NCBI GenBank assembly: GCA_951812965.1
Contig: OX638341.1
Coordinates: 1,222,438 to 1,286,437, forward strand
Length of the DNA: 64,000 nt
Direction of reading: 5' to 3'
DNA from: an uncultured Pseudohongiella sp.
Lineage (GTDB): Bacteria; Pseudomonadota; Gammaproteobacteria; Pseudomonadales; Pseudohongiellaceae
Shown: piece by piece, positions 1-8,126 of the stretch
Position numbering within the stretch: the first letter of the stretch is position 1
Layout: every line of letters starts with the position of its first letter
Program-made: the position numbers and the translations under genes
The notes under the pieces: model-generated
What the model was told of the DNA's origin: nothing
What the model saw: the letters and a program-made list of their open reading frames with translations, nothing else
Databases searched by the model: none

Positions 1-74
1 TGGGCAAGCGTCGGCAATGCCAGTACGGCGCAGGCCGCCAGCGATTGCCATTCGATTTTCTGTATCTTGCTCAT
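1..74 (-). CDS. Secreted protein, 5' end only (runs off the window)
   Basis: Only the first 24 codons lie in the window. They begin MSKIQKIEWQ and run into a hydrophobic stretch ending LPTLAQ, which looks like a Sec signal peptide. A GGAG box lies 8 bases upstream of the ATG on the minus strand, supporting this start. It is co-directional with the secreted 305-aa gene and the DUF6152 gene just upstream, so it is probably the third gene of that operon. The mature protein is outside the window and its function cannot be told. Confidence 0.6.
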   Translation of the reverse strand, partial: MSKIQKIEWQSLAACAVLALPTLA

Positions 75-120
75 TCGATTTTCTCCAGGAGACCGCCGGT
101 CTCGATCGGCGATACCGACT

Positions 121-1038
121 CTATTCACTCACGTTCACTTGTATGAAACCGTTTGTCCAACAGCATTGGGCGTGGCCGGCGGTTGCCGGGCCGGTGAACT
201 CCGTCACTCGGGCGCGCAACAGGTATTCGCCCGGCGAGTCAAAAGTGACCTCCGTAGCCGCCGTGCCGCCTTCAGCGGGCACCCGTGCGCTGTCCTCGCT
301 GAACGCCACCGCGCCCGGTCCCTGCTGTTTGAACCAGGCGACCGTAACCGGAGGAGGTCCGCCCCCGCCGCCGAAAAACTGGGCGAAAAGCGGATTCACT
401 TCCCCGACGTCCTCGACCCAGGCGGTCAATTCAAGCGGCGCCCCGACATGGGCCTCGAAGGGCCCGGCAGTCGTTCCCGCGGGACCATGGCCCCAGTCCG
501 CGTCTTCGGCAAACTTTATTCGCGGAGGGAAATTGCCGTTGGCGTCGCCGGCGATGGCGTCGATGATGTAGTCCGTATGCAGATTGGCCCGGATATCGAA
601 AGTCCGGCCCTGATTTCGCAGGCGCCAGATGACCGGCTCGTCAGGGCCGTCGGGAACTTTCACGATGAAAACTCCCCAATGGCGGTCGACGTCGAATCGA
701 GTCGGCTGGCCCTGATCGGCATTGCCGTCCGGGGCGCCGGTGATCTGATTCGAATCGCCGATGGGAATTTCAAGCACTTCTTCGGTATTGCGATTGTAGT
801 AACCGAACGACAAGGCGATCAGGCCGTCGTCGTCCTGGTACCAGCCTTCGTAAGCCGGCGTAACCGTCTGCCCCGAACTGATTCCGATGTCCTTGCCCAG
901 CGGCAGTGACTCGATGGGTAGCGGTACGCCCTGGGCGGACGCCATGCCCGCCGCCGCGAGCAAACCGATTCCGAACAGGATTCTTGCGGGATTGAAAACA
1001 GGGTCAGGCACATTTCCTCCGTATACGGTCTTCAACAT
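121..1038 (-). CDS. Secreted protein of unknown function with C-terminal Ig/PKD-like region
   Basis: A 305-aa protein. After a short N-terminal extension it has a hydrophobic segment (about residues 19-35) ending GMASAQG, consistent with a signal peptide. The middle holds repeated Asp/Gly-rich beta-type segments. The last 80 residues (VTVAWFKQQGPG, then SPGEYLLRARVTE) read like an Ig or PKD beta-sandwich. I do not recognise a catalytic motif. The gene starts 3 bases after the upstream DUF6152 gene, so the two are almost certainly co-transcribed. DUF6152 proteins elsewhere often sit beside secreted proteins of this kind, but the role of the pair is unknown. Confidence 0.75.
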   Translation of the reverse strand: MLKTVYGGNVPDPVFNPARILFGIGLLAAAGMASAQGVPLPIESLPLGKDIGISSGQTVTPAYEGWYQDDDGLIALSFGYYNRNTEEVLEIPIGDSNQITGAPDGNADQGQPTRFDVDRHWGVFIVKVPDGPDEPVIWRLRNQGRTFDIRANLHTDYIIDAIAGDANGNFPPRIKFAEDADWGHGPAGTTAGPFEAHVGAPLELTAWVEDVGEVNPLFAQFFGGGGGPPPVTVAWFKQQGPGAVAFSEDSARVPAEGGTAATEVTFDSPGEYLLRARVTEFTGPATAGHAQCCWTNGFIQVNVSE

Positions 1039-1041
1039 GCT

Positions 1042-1425
1042 TCAGTTTCCGGCGCTCAGGGTAAAAACCGTTCCGTCCTCAAGCGTCATTTTGCTGATCC
1101 ACAACTTGCGGGAATTATCCAGCCCGAGAAAGCCCTCGAGCGCCACGTTTTCACCGACCCTTACGGTATCCCGTTGCCAGCCGGCGCGGAGCACGGTGCT
1201 GATGGCGTGGCTCTGGGCGTCCCAGATCTCCTCCTCTCCGGATTCGTTGGTAACTGCGACGAAGATGCGGGTATGGGGATTGACGTAATGCACCTCGACG
1301 ACTTCGCCCGTCCTGGTTCCGAAATGCTCGTAGGAGAACTCCGCGGCGAAACTGTGATGGGCCATGGCCGGGCCGGCGGGCAAGATGAGGCCGAAAAAAA
1401 TCAGGCCATGAACGATTGTCTTCAT
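1042..1425 (-). CDS. DUF6152 family periplasmic protein
   Basis: A 127-aa protein with a clear signal peptide (MKTIVHGLIFFGLILPAGPAMA) followed directly by the HHSFAAEF motif typical of DUF6152. The body contains the expected beta strands, including VVEVHYVNPHTRIFV, an IWDAQSH segment and a C-terminal TLEDGTVFTL. Family members are small exported proteins of unknown biochemical role, often found beside quinoproteins and secreted proteins of aromatic or alcohol oxidation clusters. It is the first gene of a minus-strand operon with the 305-aa secreted protein. A second DUF6152 gene lies at 5722. IS copy A inserted 82 bases upstream of its start, so its promoter region may have been altered. Confidence 0.85.
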   Translation of the reverse strand: MKTIVHGLIFFGLILPAGPAMAHHSFAAEFSYEHFGTRTGEVVEVHYVNPHTRIFVAVTNESGEEEIWDAQSHAISTVLRAGWQRDTVRVGENVALEGFLGLDNSRKLWISKMTLEDGTVFTLSAGN

Positions 1426-1506
1426 GCGATCGGAATTGTTCCGGTTTGATTTGCCTTCATACTAGCCCCCGCAAGCCCGGTCAAGCAAACAAGTGTGAGG
1501 GTTCGC

Positions 1507-3582
1507 CAGGGCCATCTTAAAGTCGTCGTTAACCAACTGAAGCATTGCCGGAAATTTCCGGTCTGGACATTTGGCGCTGGAAGGGTTACGCTGGTTCCAT
1601 GTCTGATCGCGCACATGAGCACAACGACGCTGCTGTGGAATTGGGTTTTTCCCTGTCCGCGGTCGAGGTGCGGCCTGTTTCCGACGCGGCCGAGCGGGCC
1701 CGGTGGGATCGTGTGATGGACGCGGAGCACTATCTGGGTTTCCGAGGCATGTTCGGTCACGGGATCCGGCATGTGGCGACGGGTCCGGACGGTGAATGGC
1801 TGGCGCTGCTCGGCTGGTGCGCCGGGGCGTTCAAGGTCAAGGCGCGGGACGCCTGGATCGGCTGGGCGCCGGAGCAGCAGTTCAGGCGTTTGCGGTTGAT
1901 TGCGAACAACTGCCGTTTTCTGGTGCTGCCCCGCGGTCGGGCGCCGAACCTGGCCTCCCGCGTGCTGGCGCTTTCGGCGCGCCGTCTTTCCGCGGACATG
2001 GAGGCGCGGTTCGGCCATCCGGTGCTGCTGGCGGAGACTTTCGTCGACCCGTCCCGATTCCGGGGTGTGTGTTACCGCGCCGCCGGGTGGGAGCAAGTCG
2101 GCGTGACGCGTGGTTACGCCCGGTCCGGCGGCGGCTGGGTGGCGCACGGAGAGCCGAAGACGGTGTGGCTGCGGCCTTTGGCGCCGAGCGCGGGCACTGA
2201 CTTGGCCGGGCTGGCCGAACCTGCGCATTGGGGTTGCGGACAAGAGGAGCCGGAGTTGCCGGAACCCGGCCGACTGCGCAGCCTGTTCGATCACCTGCGG
2301 CAGGTGCCGGAGTTTCGTTGCGCGCGCGGGGTGCGGCACTCGCTGGCGAGCGTGCTGGCCATTGCCGTGGCGGCGAAGCTGGCCGGCGCCCAGGGGCCGA
2401 CCGCCATCGCCGAGTTCGGGGCGCGGCTGGACCAGCGGCAACTGGCGGCGGTGCGGGCTTTTCGCAGTCCGACCACCGGTCGGCTGACACCGCCTTCGCG
2501 GGCGAGCATGCACCGCCTGCTGTCGGGTATCGATCCGGACGCGCTGGACCGGGCGGTACGGCGGTTCTCGGCCGCCCGGCGGCCCCCGGAGGGCGCTTTG
2601 GCCATTGACGGCAAGGCTGCCCCGCTCCATCGGCCGGCCGGGCCGGACGACGGGCGCATGTTGCTGGCCGCGGTCACGCACGGCGCCGGCATCGTCGCCG
2701 GCCAGACCGCCTCGGACAGCGCGGGCGGGGAGATCCGCGGCGCCCGGCGCCTGATCCGGGAACTGGACGTCGGCGGTCGCGTGTTGACGCTGGACGCCTT
2801 GCACAGTTGCCCGAAAACCGCGCGCTTGATCCTCGACGAAGGCGCGGACTATGTGATGCCCGTCAAGGGCAACCGCAAAACCCTGCGCGAAGACCTCGCG
2901 GCCTTCAATGCCGCCTTCGACGCCGCGCCCGCCGCCGAAACGCTCGACAAGGGCCACGGACGCCTGGAGGAACGCGCTTGCGCGCTGCTGTCGCTGGAGG
3001 AATGCCCGGACGATCTGGCCGCCCTGCCGGGACGCCGCCAGGCTTTCCGCATCCGCCGGCGGCGCACCGTCCTGAAGAAAAACACCACCACCGTCGAAAC
3101 CGTGTACGGTCTCACTTCGCTCGGCGCCGACCGCGCCGGCCCCGCGGAAATACTCGCCCTGAACCGCGGACACTGGGAAATCGAAAATCGACTTCACTAT
3201 GTTCGCGATTGGTCCTGGGACGAGGATCGGTCTCGGGTCCGCAACGGCAAACTGCCCCGCAATCTGGCCTGCCTGTCCAACGTCGCCATCTCCATCATCC
3301 GCCTGCGCGGCCGCTTCAAGCACCAACCACAGGCCCAGCGACATTACGCCGCCCGCCAGGGCGACGCCCTGCGCGAAGTCGTCAACGCCGCCTGACCCAG
3401 CCCCAAAACGCACCGGCCCAAACCGTACCGAACAAGCTGGCAAGTGCCAATATCGATTCCCGCCCAACCGCTCCCGTCCACAGAACGAGCAAAACCGTCA
3501 AAACAACACCCCCCCAGCCCGACCGCAATCAAACCAAACAACTGAGAACCCCAACTACCTATGTGACTATAAGATGGCCCTG
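1507..3582 (+). mobile_element. ISAs1-type insertion sequence, copy A
   Basis: A 2076-bp element. Its ends begin CAGGGCCATCTTAAAGTC on the left and, read inward on the other strand, CAGGGCCATCTTATAGTC on the right, giving terminal inverted repeats of about 18 bp with one mismatch. The CAGGG terminus is typical of ISAs1. It is flanked by a perfect 10-bp direct repeat GAGGGTTCGC (1497-1506 and 3583-3592), a length expected for ISAs1 target duplications. It encodes one transposase. Copy B at 55755-57830 has the same length and encodes an identical protein in inverted orientation, suggesting recent transposition. The right end lies 10 bases from a GTAG-REP pair. Confidence 0.93.
1599..3395 (+). 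CDS. ISAs1-type transposase with N-terminal DUF4338 (DruA-like) domain
   Basis: A 598-aa protein from the ATG at 1599; an upstream in-frame TTG at 1545 would add 18 residues but is less likely. Residues of about 20-175 (HYLGFRGMFG, then a NNCRFLVLP segment and FRGVCYRAAGWEQVG) match the DUF4338 domain, known also as DruA of the Druantia anti-phage system. About residues 205-325 form the transposase-associated helical domain. The catalytic part follows with D337 (AIDGK), D399 (LTLDALHS) and E529 (HWEIEN), the DDE triad of the ISAs1/IS4 superfamily. Ordinary ISAs1 transposases are about 370-400 aa, so this is a true fusion about 200 residues longer. The frame is intact, so the enzyme could be active. 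Confidence 0.9.
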   Translation: MSDRAHEHNDAAVELGFSLSAVEVRPVSDAAERARWDRVMDAEHYLGFRGMFGHGIRHVATGPDGEWLALLGWCAGAFKVKARDAWIGWAPEQQFRRLRLIANNCRFLVLPRGRAPNLASRVLALSARRLSADMEARFGHPVLLAETFVDPSRFRGVCYRAAGWEQVGVTRGYARSGGGWVAHGEPKTVWLRPLAPSAGTDLAGLAEPAHWGCGQEEPELPEPGRLRSLFDHLRQVPEFRCARGVRHSLASVLAIAVAAKLAGAQGPTAIAEFGARLDQRQLAAVRAFRSPTTGRLTPPSRASMHRLLSGIDPDALDRAVRRFSAARRPPEGALAIDGKAAPLHRPAGPDDGRMLLAAVTHGAGIVAGQTASDSAGGEIRGARRLIRELDVGGRVLTLDALHSCPKTARLILDEGADYVMPVKGNRKTLREDLAAFNAAFDAAPAAETLDKGHGRLEERACALLSLEECPDDLAALPGRRQAFRIRRRRTVLKKNTTTVETVYGLTSLGADRAGPAEILALNRGHWEIENRLHYVRDWSWDEDRSRVRNGKLPRNLACLSNVAISIIRLRGRFKHQPQAQRHYAARQGDALREVVNAA

Positions 3583-3602
3583 GAGGGTTCGCACACGGTC
3601 TC

Positions 3603-3680
3603 GTAGGGGCGAGGCATGCCTCGCCCGTGGGCATTGCACGGTTTCGGGCCTTTCGCGGGCGAGGCATGCCTCGCCCCTAC
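3603..3680. repeat. GTAG-REP pair (inverted, BIME-like)
   Basis: Two perfect 20-bp palindromes GGGCGAGGCATGCCTCGCCC at 3607-3626 and 3657-3676. The first is preceded by GTAG and the second followed by CTAC, so they are oppositely oriented units around a 30-bp spacer. It lies between IS copy A and the quinoprotein gene. Near-identical pairs, including spacer bases GCACGGTTTCGGG, occur at 22007 and 57840. Confidence 0.92.
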
Positions 3681-3834
3681 AGTCTCACATGTATTTGAAC
3701 CTGTACATCAAGTCTACAATTGATAACATTTATTCGGGTATCTGTCGTGCTTGGATAGATCGGGTCTTTTTGGTATCAATGGCTGCCGCTCACAATCAGC
3801 TCCTGCAGGGTCGTTTTGACCAAGGAGAAGTCCG

Positions 3835-5643
3835 ATGGCCGGAAAATCAATGCTCCACCTATCGCGCCGCACGCGATTGATCCAGTTATTGGCCGTCTTG
3901 TTCCTCGGACCGACCTCGCTCCCACTTCTGGCGGAAGAGGATTTCGTGCCCGTTACGGACGAAATCCTGCAAAATCCCGCCGACGGCGACTGGCTGATGT
4001 TCCGGCGCACGCTGGACTCCTGGGGCTTCAGTCCGCTCGATGAAATCAATCGCGACAATGTCTCCGATTTGCGCATGGTCTGGACCAGGGACCTCGACAT
4101 GGGCACCGGAGAGATCACACCGTTAGCTTATGGCGGCGTGCTTTACGTGCCACAGACGCGCGATGTCATCCAGGCGCTGGACGCCGTCAGCGGCGACCTG
4201 TTGTGGGAAAATCGCCGCCCCATTCCGGAAGGACTGTACGAGCAGGTGGGAGGCAATGCCGCCAACAATCGAAACCTGGCGATTTACGACCGCTACATCA
4301 TCAACACAAGCGACGACAATTACATATTTGCACTGGATGCCGTAAGCGGAGAAATGGTTTGGGAAACGCAGATTCTCAATTATCTGGAAAATCCCGCGAC
4401 TCAGTCCGCGGGCCCTATAATTGCCGACGGCAAGGCGATCTCCGGCCGCAGTTGCCGCCCATGGGGCGGGCCCGAGGCCTGCATCATCACCGCGCATGAC
4501 GCCCTGACCGGAGAGGAAGCATGGCGAATGCGCCTGATTCCGGCCCCGGGCGAGCCAGGCGACGAAACCTGGGGCGACTTGCCTTACGAGCAGCGCCAGC
4601 ATGTCGGTTCCTGGATGGTGCCAAGTTACGACCCGGAACTGGATCTCATCTTTCTCGGCACATCGGTCACGTCTCCGGCGCCCAAGTTCTTCCTGGGCGG
4701 GGCGGACCTGCGGCACCTGTACCACAACTCAACCCTGGCGCTGGAAGCCGAAACCGGCGATATCCGTTGGTATTACCAGCACATGAACGACCATTGGGAC
4801 CTCGACCATCCCTTTGAACGCCTGCTGGTCGAAACTTCGGTGGCGCCTGACCCGGAAGCCGTGCAATGGATCAATCCGGACTTGCAAGCGGGCGAAACGC
4901 GCAAGGTCATCACCGGAATACCAGGTAAAACCGGCGTGGTGTATACCCTGGACCGAGAGACCGGAGAGTTTCTCTGGGCCACTTCGACGGTCGAGCAGAA
5001 TGTGATCGTCGATATTGACGGCGCCACCGGCGCGGTGACGGAAAATCCTGAAGTGGTCTTTCGGGAAACCGAGCAGATCGTTTTCGTCTGTCCGAGCGTC
5101 ATGGGCGGCAAGGACTGGGAGGCCGGCGCCTACAGTCCGCTGACCAACACCATGTACTACCCGCTGACCAATTCCTGCGCCACCATGATGGCAACGACCG
5201 ACGTCTTCAGCGAATCCGCCGCGGCGGTTACCGAGGCCGGCGACGGTGTCGGCCAGCCATTGGAGATATATTCAATCGCTTATCGGCACCAGGTTACACC
5301 CGGAACCGACAACGCCGGCACGGTGCGGGCGATTTCCGCGGAAACCGGCGCCACAAACTGGCGGTATGAACAACGGGCAGGGATCTTGTCACTGGTCGCC
5401 ACCGGCGGCGGCCTGATCTTCGGCGGCGACATGAACGGTCGTTTCCGCGCGTTCGACCACGAATCCGGCGAGGTTTTGTGGGAAATCAATCTGGGCTCGC
5501 CGGTGGCGGGCTACCCGATATCCTTCGCCGTTGGCGGCAAGCAGTACATCGCCGTGAACACGGGCAGCGCCCAGGTTAATCTGACGCGCGAAATAAGGCC
5601 GAGTCGAGGCACGAATCTGTTTGTTTTCGCCTTGCCTGATTAG
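3835..5643 (+). CDS. PQQ-dependent dehydrogenase (alcohol-dehydrogenase-type quinoprotein)
   Basis: A 602-aa exported protein with a signal peptide over about the first 33 residues (LLAVLFLGPTSLPLLAEED). An AAGGAG box supports the ATG at 3835. The body shows the repeating tryptophan-docking strands of the eight-bladed PQQ propeller (ALDAVSGDLLWEN, ALDAVSGEMVWET, ALEAETGDIRWYY, AISAETGATNWRY). The segment HWDLDHPFE places an Asp (D322) where the catalytic Asp of PQQ alcohol dehydrogenases lies, with a second Asp two residues on (D324), resembling the DYD signature of lanthanide-dependent enzymes. It probably oxidises an alcohol or aldehyde in the periplasm and passes electrons to a cytochrome c; no cytochrome is adjacent. 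Closest relative in the window is the protein at 32169. The substrate is unknown. Confidence 0.9.
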   Translation: MAGKSMLHLSRRTRLIQLLAVLFLGPTSLPLLAEEDFVPVTDEILQNPADGDWLMFRRTLDSWGFSPLDEINRDNVSDLRMVWTRDLDMGTGEITPLAYGGVLYVPQTRDVIQALDAVSGDLLWENRRPIPEGLYEQVGGNAANNRNLAIYDRYIINTSDDNYIFALDAVSGEMVWETQILNYLENPATQSAGPIIADGKAISGRSCRPWGGPEACIITAHDALTGEEAWRMRLIPAPGEPGDETWGDLPYEQRQHVGSWMVPSYDPELDLIFLGTSVTSPAPKFFLGGADLRHLYHNSTLALEAETGDIRWYYQHMNDHWDLDHPFERLLVETSVAPDPEAVQWINPDLQAGETRKVITGIPGKTGVVYTLDRETGEFLWATSTVEQNVIVDIDGATGAVTENPEVVFRETEQIVFVCPSVMGGKDWEAGAYSPLTNTMYYPLTNSCATMMATTDVFSESAAAVTEAGDGVGQPLEIYSIAYRHQVTPGTDNAGTVRAISAETGATNWRYEQRAGILSLVATGGGLIFGGDMNGRFRAFDHESGEVLWEINLGSPVAGYPISFAVGGKQYIAVNTGSAQVNLTREIRPSRGTNLFVFALPD

Positions 5644-5721
5644 TCCCGGACATACACTGTTGTCAATTCGGCGGGAATTGGCAATATAATCGAAGCCCAA
5701 GCCCCACCCGGGAGGCAACTC

Positions 5722-6156
5722 ATGCATACACGATTCGCCGGCAGGGAAACGCTTTTCACGACTCTCGCAACCGCTGTTATTTTCGGTGCAGGGCTTTTGT
5801 TAGTCCCGGTTCTGGCCCACCACGCCAGCGGACCGTTCTACGATCCCGAAAACCGGGTGGACATTCAGGGAATCGTAACCCGTTTCGTTTTCCGCAACCC
5901 TCATGCCTATCTTTTTGTCGAAGTTCCCGATGCCGAAGGTGAGATTATCGAATGGCAGGTTGAACTCGGCGCGCCGATCAGCCTGCGGCGCACCGGCTGG
6001 ACGCCGGACTCGCTGACTCCCGGCACCGTCGTCAAGATGACCGGCAGCAAGTCGCGGGCGGAAGGCAGCTACGGCCTGTGTTGCGTACGCATGACGCGGG
6101 AAGACGGGAGCCCGATTCTTTCGGGTGGAAGAGTCGAAGAAGAGGACGTGCAATAG
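5722..6156 (+). CDS. DUF6152 family periplasmic protein
   Basis: A 144-aa protein with a signal peptide ending VLAHHASG. It carries the DUF6152 hallmarks: an HHASGPFYD start to the mature chain, then DIQGIVTRFVFRNPHAYLFV, and the segment WQVELGAPISLRRTGW. A GGGAGG box precedes the ATG by 8 bases. The stop overlaps the GTG start of the next gene by one base, so the two are translationally coupled. It lies downstream of the quinoprotein at 3835 and may belong to the same transcript. The function of the family is not established. Confidence 0.85.
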   Translation: MHTRFAGRETLFTTLATAVIFGAGLLLVPVLAHHASGPFYDPENRVDIQGIVTRFVFRNPHAYLFVEVPDAEGEIIEWQVELGAPISLRRTGWTPDSLTPGTVVKMTGSKSRAEGSYGLCCVRMTREDGSPILSGGRVEEEDVQ

Positions 6157-6905
6157 TGAATTCAAATTCCGAAACCAGGGTCCTGGCTGGAAAAGTGGCG
6201 CTTGCTTCGCTGGCGCTAGCGATGGTTGCAACCTGGAGCTCAAGTCGGACAGATGCCCAGGAAAGCAGCGTGGAGATTCCGGACCTGACCGGCGTCTGGG
6301 ACGGCTCGCCGCGTGCGCGTCCGATCAATGGTCCGAACATGCCCTGGACCGAGGAGAACTTCCCCCAACTCAATGCCAGGGCGCTGGCCTACCAGGAAGT
6401 CTGGGAAGAAATCATAGCCCCCAAGTACGATTGCCAGCCCGCATCGTCGCCGGCCATTCAATACGACCCGTATAACATGGAAGTAACCCAATGGCCCGAC
6501 AGAGTTCTGTTCCGCTATGAGAAGGACGACCAGCTTCGCACCGTATGGCTCGACGGCCGCCAGGCGAAACCGCATGAATTCAGCGTCCAGGGATTCTCTT
6601 CGGGCCATTACGAAGACGGCGCGCTGGTCGTGACGACGACCAATTTCGTATTCGACATCGTCGGCTTCGACGACTACAACGGCATACCGTCGTCATCCCA
6701 GAAAATCGTGCGCGAACGATACTGGCGCGACGGGGACGACCTCTGGATTACGCTGGAAGTCGAAGATCCGATGTTCCTCGAAGAGCCGACTTCCTACACC
6801 GCGCGCTGGATTCCCGCGAGCGAGGGCTACAAGTTGTTGCCCTACGACTGCGACCCCGAAGCTTCGCGAGGCGCGGTGCGTTTCTTCCCCTCGCGCTACG
6901 ATTAG
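6156..6905 (+). CDS. Secreted protein of the family usually paired with DUF6152
   Basis: A 249-aa protein from a GTG start at 6156 that overlaps the preceding stop codon (TAGTG). An AGAGGA box lies upstream, and a frame extending further upstream only runs through the DUF6152 gene. It begins MNSNSETRVLAGK, then a hydrophobic signal segment (VALASLALAMVATWSS). The body includes PDLTGVWDGSP, a block around MEVTQWPDRVLFRYE, a VWLDGRQAKPHEFS stretch and HYEDGALVVTTTNF. These recall an uncharacterised secreted family common beside DUF6152 genes in proteobacteria. No catalytic motif is recognised. The beta-rich pattern suggests a barrel or lipocalin-like fold, which is a guess. Confidence 0.75.
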   Translation: MNSNSETRVLAGKVALASLALAMVATWSSSRTDAQESSVEIPDLTGVWDGSPRARPINGPNMPWTEENFPQLNARALAYQEVWEEIIAPKYDCQPASSPAIQYDPYNMEVTQWPDRVLFRYEKDDQLRTVWLDGRQAKPHEFSVQGFSSGHYEDGALVVTTTNFVFDIVGFDDYNGIPSSSQKIVRERYWRDGDDLWITLEVEDPMFLEEPTSYTARWIPASEGYKLLPYDCDPEASRGAVRFFPSRYD

Positions 6906-6920
6906 TTCCCGTCCCACCAC

Positions 6921-6995
6921 GGGCGAGGCATGCCTCGCCCCTACGCATTTGCGACTGGAATCGGGCCTGTTGTAGGGGCGACGCATGCGTCGCCC
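6921..6995. repeat. GTAG-REP pair with two core variants
   Basis: The palindrome GGGCGAGGCATGCCTCGCCC (6921-6940, followed by CTAC) is paired with the variant GGGCGACGCATGCGTCGCCC (6976-6995, preceded by GTAG). The variant changes both sides of one stem base pair, so the palindrome stays perfect. The pair lies between the convergent ends of the genes at 6905 and 7005, where it could also act as a bidirectional transcript end. Confidence 0.9.
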
Positions 6996-7004
6996 GCGCA
7001 GGCC

Positions 7005-7493
7005 TCACCCGGTGCCGACATAGGGAATCAGCCTTCCCAGCAACAATACGCCGGTCCATGCCAGCAGCGAAGTTATGGCGATGAGCTTGGCAGCCGGCGT
7101 AGTTGCGGAGCCTGCGCTCCAGCCCGCCATGAGCGGCCGGACTTGCAGTTGGTACGCCACGACATTGAGGCCGGCGATCAGGATCAACAACATTTTCAAC
7201 TGGAATCCAATGTTGATGGAATAACGCATCGGATCGCCGATGAAGAACAGCGTGCCGGTGGCAAGATTTACGCAGAATCCGACCCAGGCCAGGGGTACGA
7301 ACCGTTTGACGTCCAGTGCATCGCAATTCCGCAGCAACCCGAGCAAGCGCGCGTCAATAGTCACAAGCGCGCCAAGCAGGATACTGAGCCCCAGGAAATG
7401 GAAGATTTCCAACACCGGCCATAACCAGTAAGTCTCCGAAATCCACTGGTTCAGGCTGCTGTCGGCAATGCTGCTGGCGAAGGATCGAATCAT
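7005..7493 (-). CDS. Integral membrane protein, DUF6644-like
   Basis: A 162-aa protein with four predicted membrane helices (around residues 25-48, 66-88, 97-115 and 134-155). The first helix region, WLWPVLEIFHFLGLSILLGALV, with its conserved His and Gly, followed by DARLLGLL, resembles DUF6644 and related small four-helix membrane proteins. It starts 6 bases after its paralogue (7500-7976) ends, so the two form an operon and perhaps a heterodimer. Conserved histidines in the helices could hold haem in a cytochrome b-like manner, but this is speculative. Confidence 0.65.
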   Translation of the reverse strand: MIRSFASSIADSSLNQWISETYWLWPVLEIFHFLGLSILLGALVTIDARLLGLLRNCDALDVKRFVPLAWVGFCVNLATGTLFFIGDPMRYSINIGFQLKMLLILIAGLNVVAYQLQVRPLMAGWSAGSATTPAAKLIAITSLLAWTGVLLLGRLIPYVGTG

Positions 7494-7499
7494 GGCGAT

Positions 7500-7976
7500 T
7501 CAAAAATACGCGATCAGGCGGCCGGCGCTGATCACCGTCACCCAAACCGCAAGAGAAAGGAAGGCCAGCGGCCGCAGCGTGCTTTCCTCGCTCAGCGCCG
7601 ACAAATAGAAAGACGCGGAAACCGACTGTCGCCGCAGGCGCGAGTGAATTTTCCCCGCCAACACCATGCCGACGATAACGAAACTTATCTTGATCAGAAA
7701 AGGCAGGTTGGACGCGAAGACCGCTGCCTGGGAAGTGAACAGCAGAAAGCCCGAGATCAGATTGAGCGTGAAACCGAACCAGGCCAGCGGGGCCAGATCG
7801 AGAAATATTCGCGGATTGATCCGCCGGACGACGCCTATCAGCCGCAGGTCGCGCATGACGAAAATGCCGACCACGACCGCCAGCCCCACGATATGCAAGC
7901 TGAGCAAAGCCGGATAAGCCCATAGCGATAGCGCAACCCAGTTCGCGACCGAGGTGGTTTCAAGCCAACTGAACAT
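7500..7976 (-). CDS. Integral membrane protein, DUF6644-like (paralogue of the next gene)
   Basis: A 158-aa protein from the ATG at 7976, chosen because GAGGAG lies 4 bases upstream; the frame stays open further upstream without a ribosome site. It begins MFSWLETTSVANWV and has four predicted membrane helices. The segment LWAYPALLSLHIVGLAVVVG followed by MRDLRLIGV parallels the first helix of the downstream partner, so the two probably arose by duplication. It is the first gene of the pair and lies divergent from the exported methyltransferase-like gene at 8127. Function unknown. Confidence 0.65.
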   Translation of the reverse strand: MFSWLETTSVANWVALSLWAYPALLSLHIVGLAVVVGIFVMRDLRLIGVVRRINPRIFLDLAPLAWFGFTLNLISGFLLFTSQAAVFASNLPFLIKISFVIVGMVLAGKIHSRLRRQSVSASFYLSALSEESTLRPLAFLSLAVWVTVISAGRLIAYF

Positions 7977-8126
7977 GTGCTCCTCGTCGTGAGTGGAAAC
8001 AGGTCGGGCTCGCCAAGCGTAACGCGGAACGCGTACAAGCCCAAATGAATATCTCACCGTAATGATGCGAAGCGAATGACTGCAATCCCTGATAACATTC
8101 ACAACACATTAGGCGAGGAGCCAGAC

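Noticed and set aside
1422..3467. Long antisense open frames inside the transposase genes (681 and 657 codons)
   Set aside because: They mirror the GC-rich transposase coding strand, have Arg/Pro/Gln-rich low-complexity translations, and recur identically in copy B only because the IS is identical.
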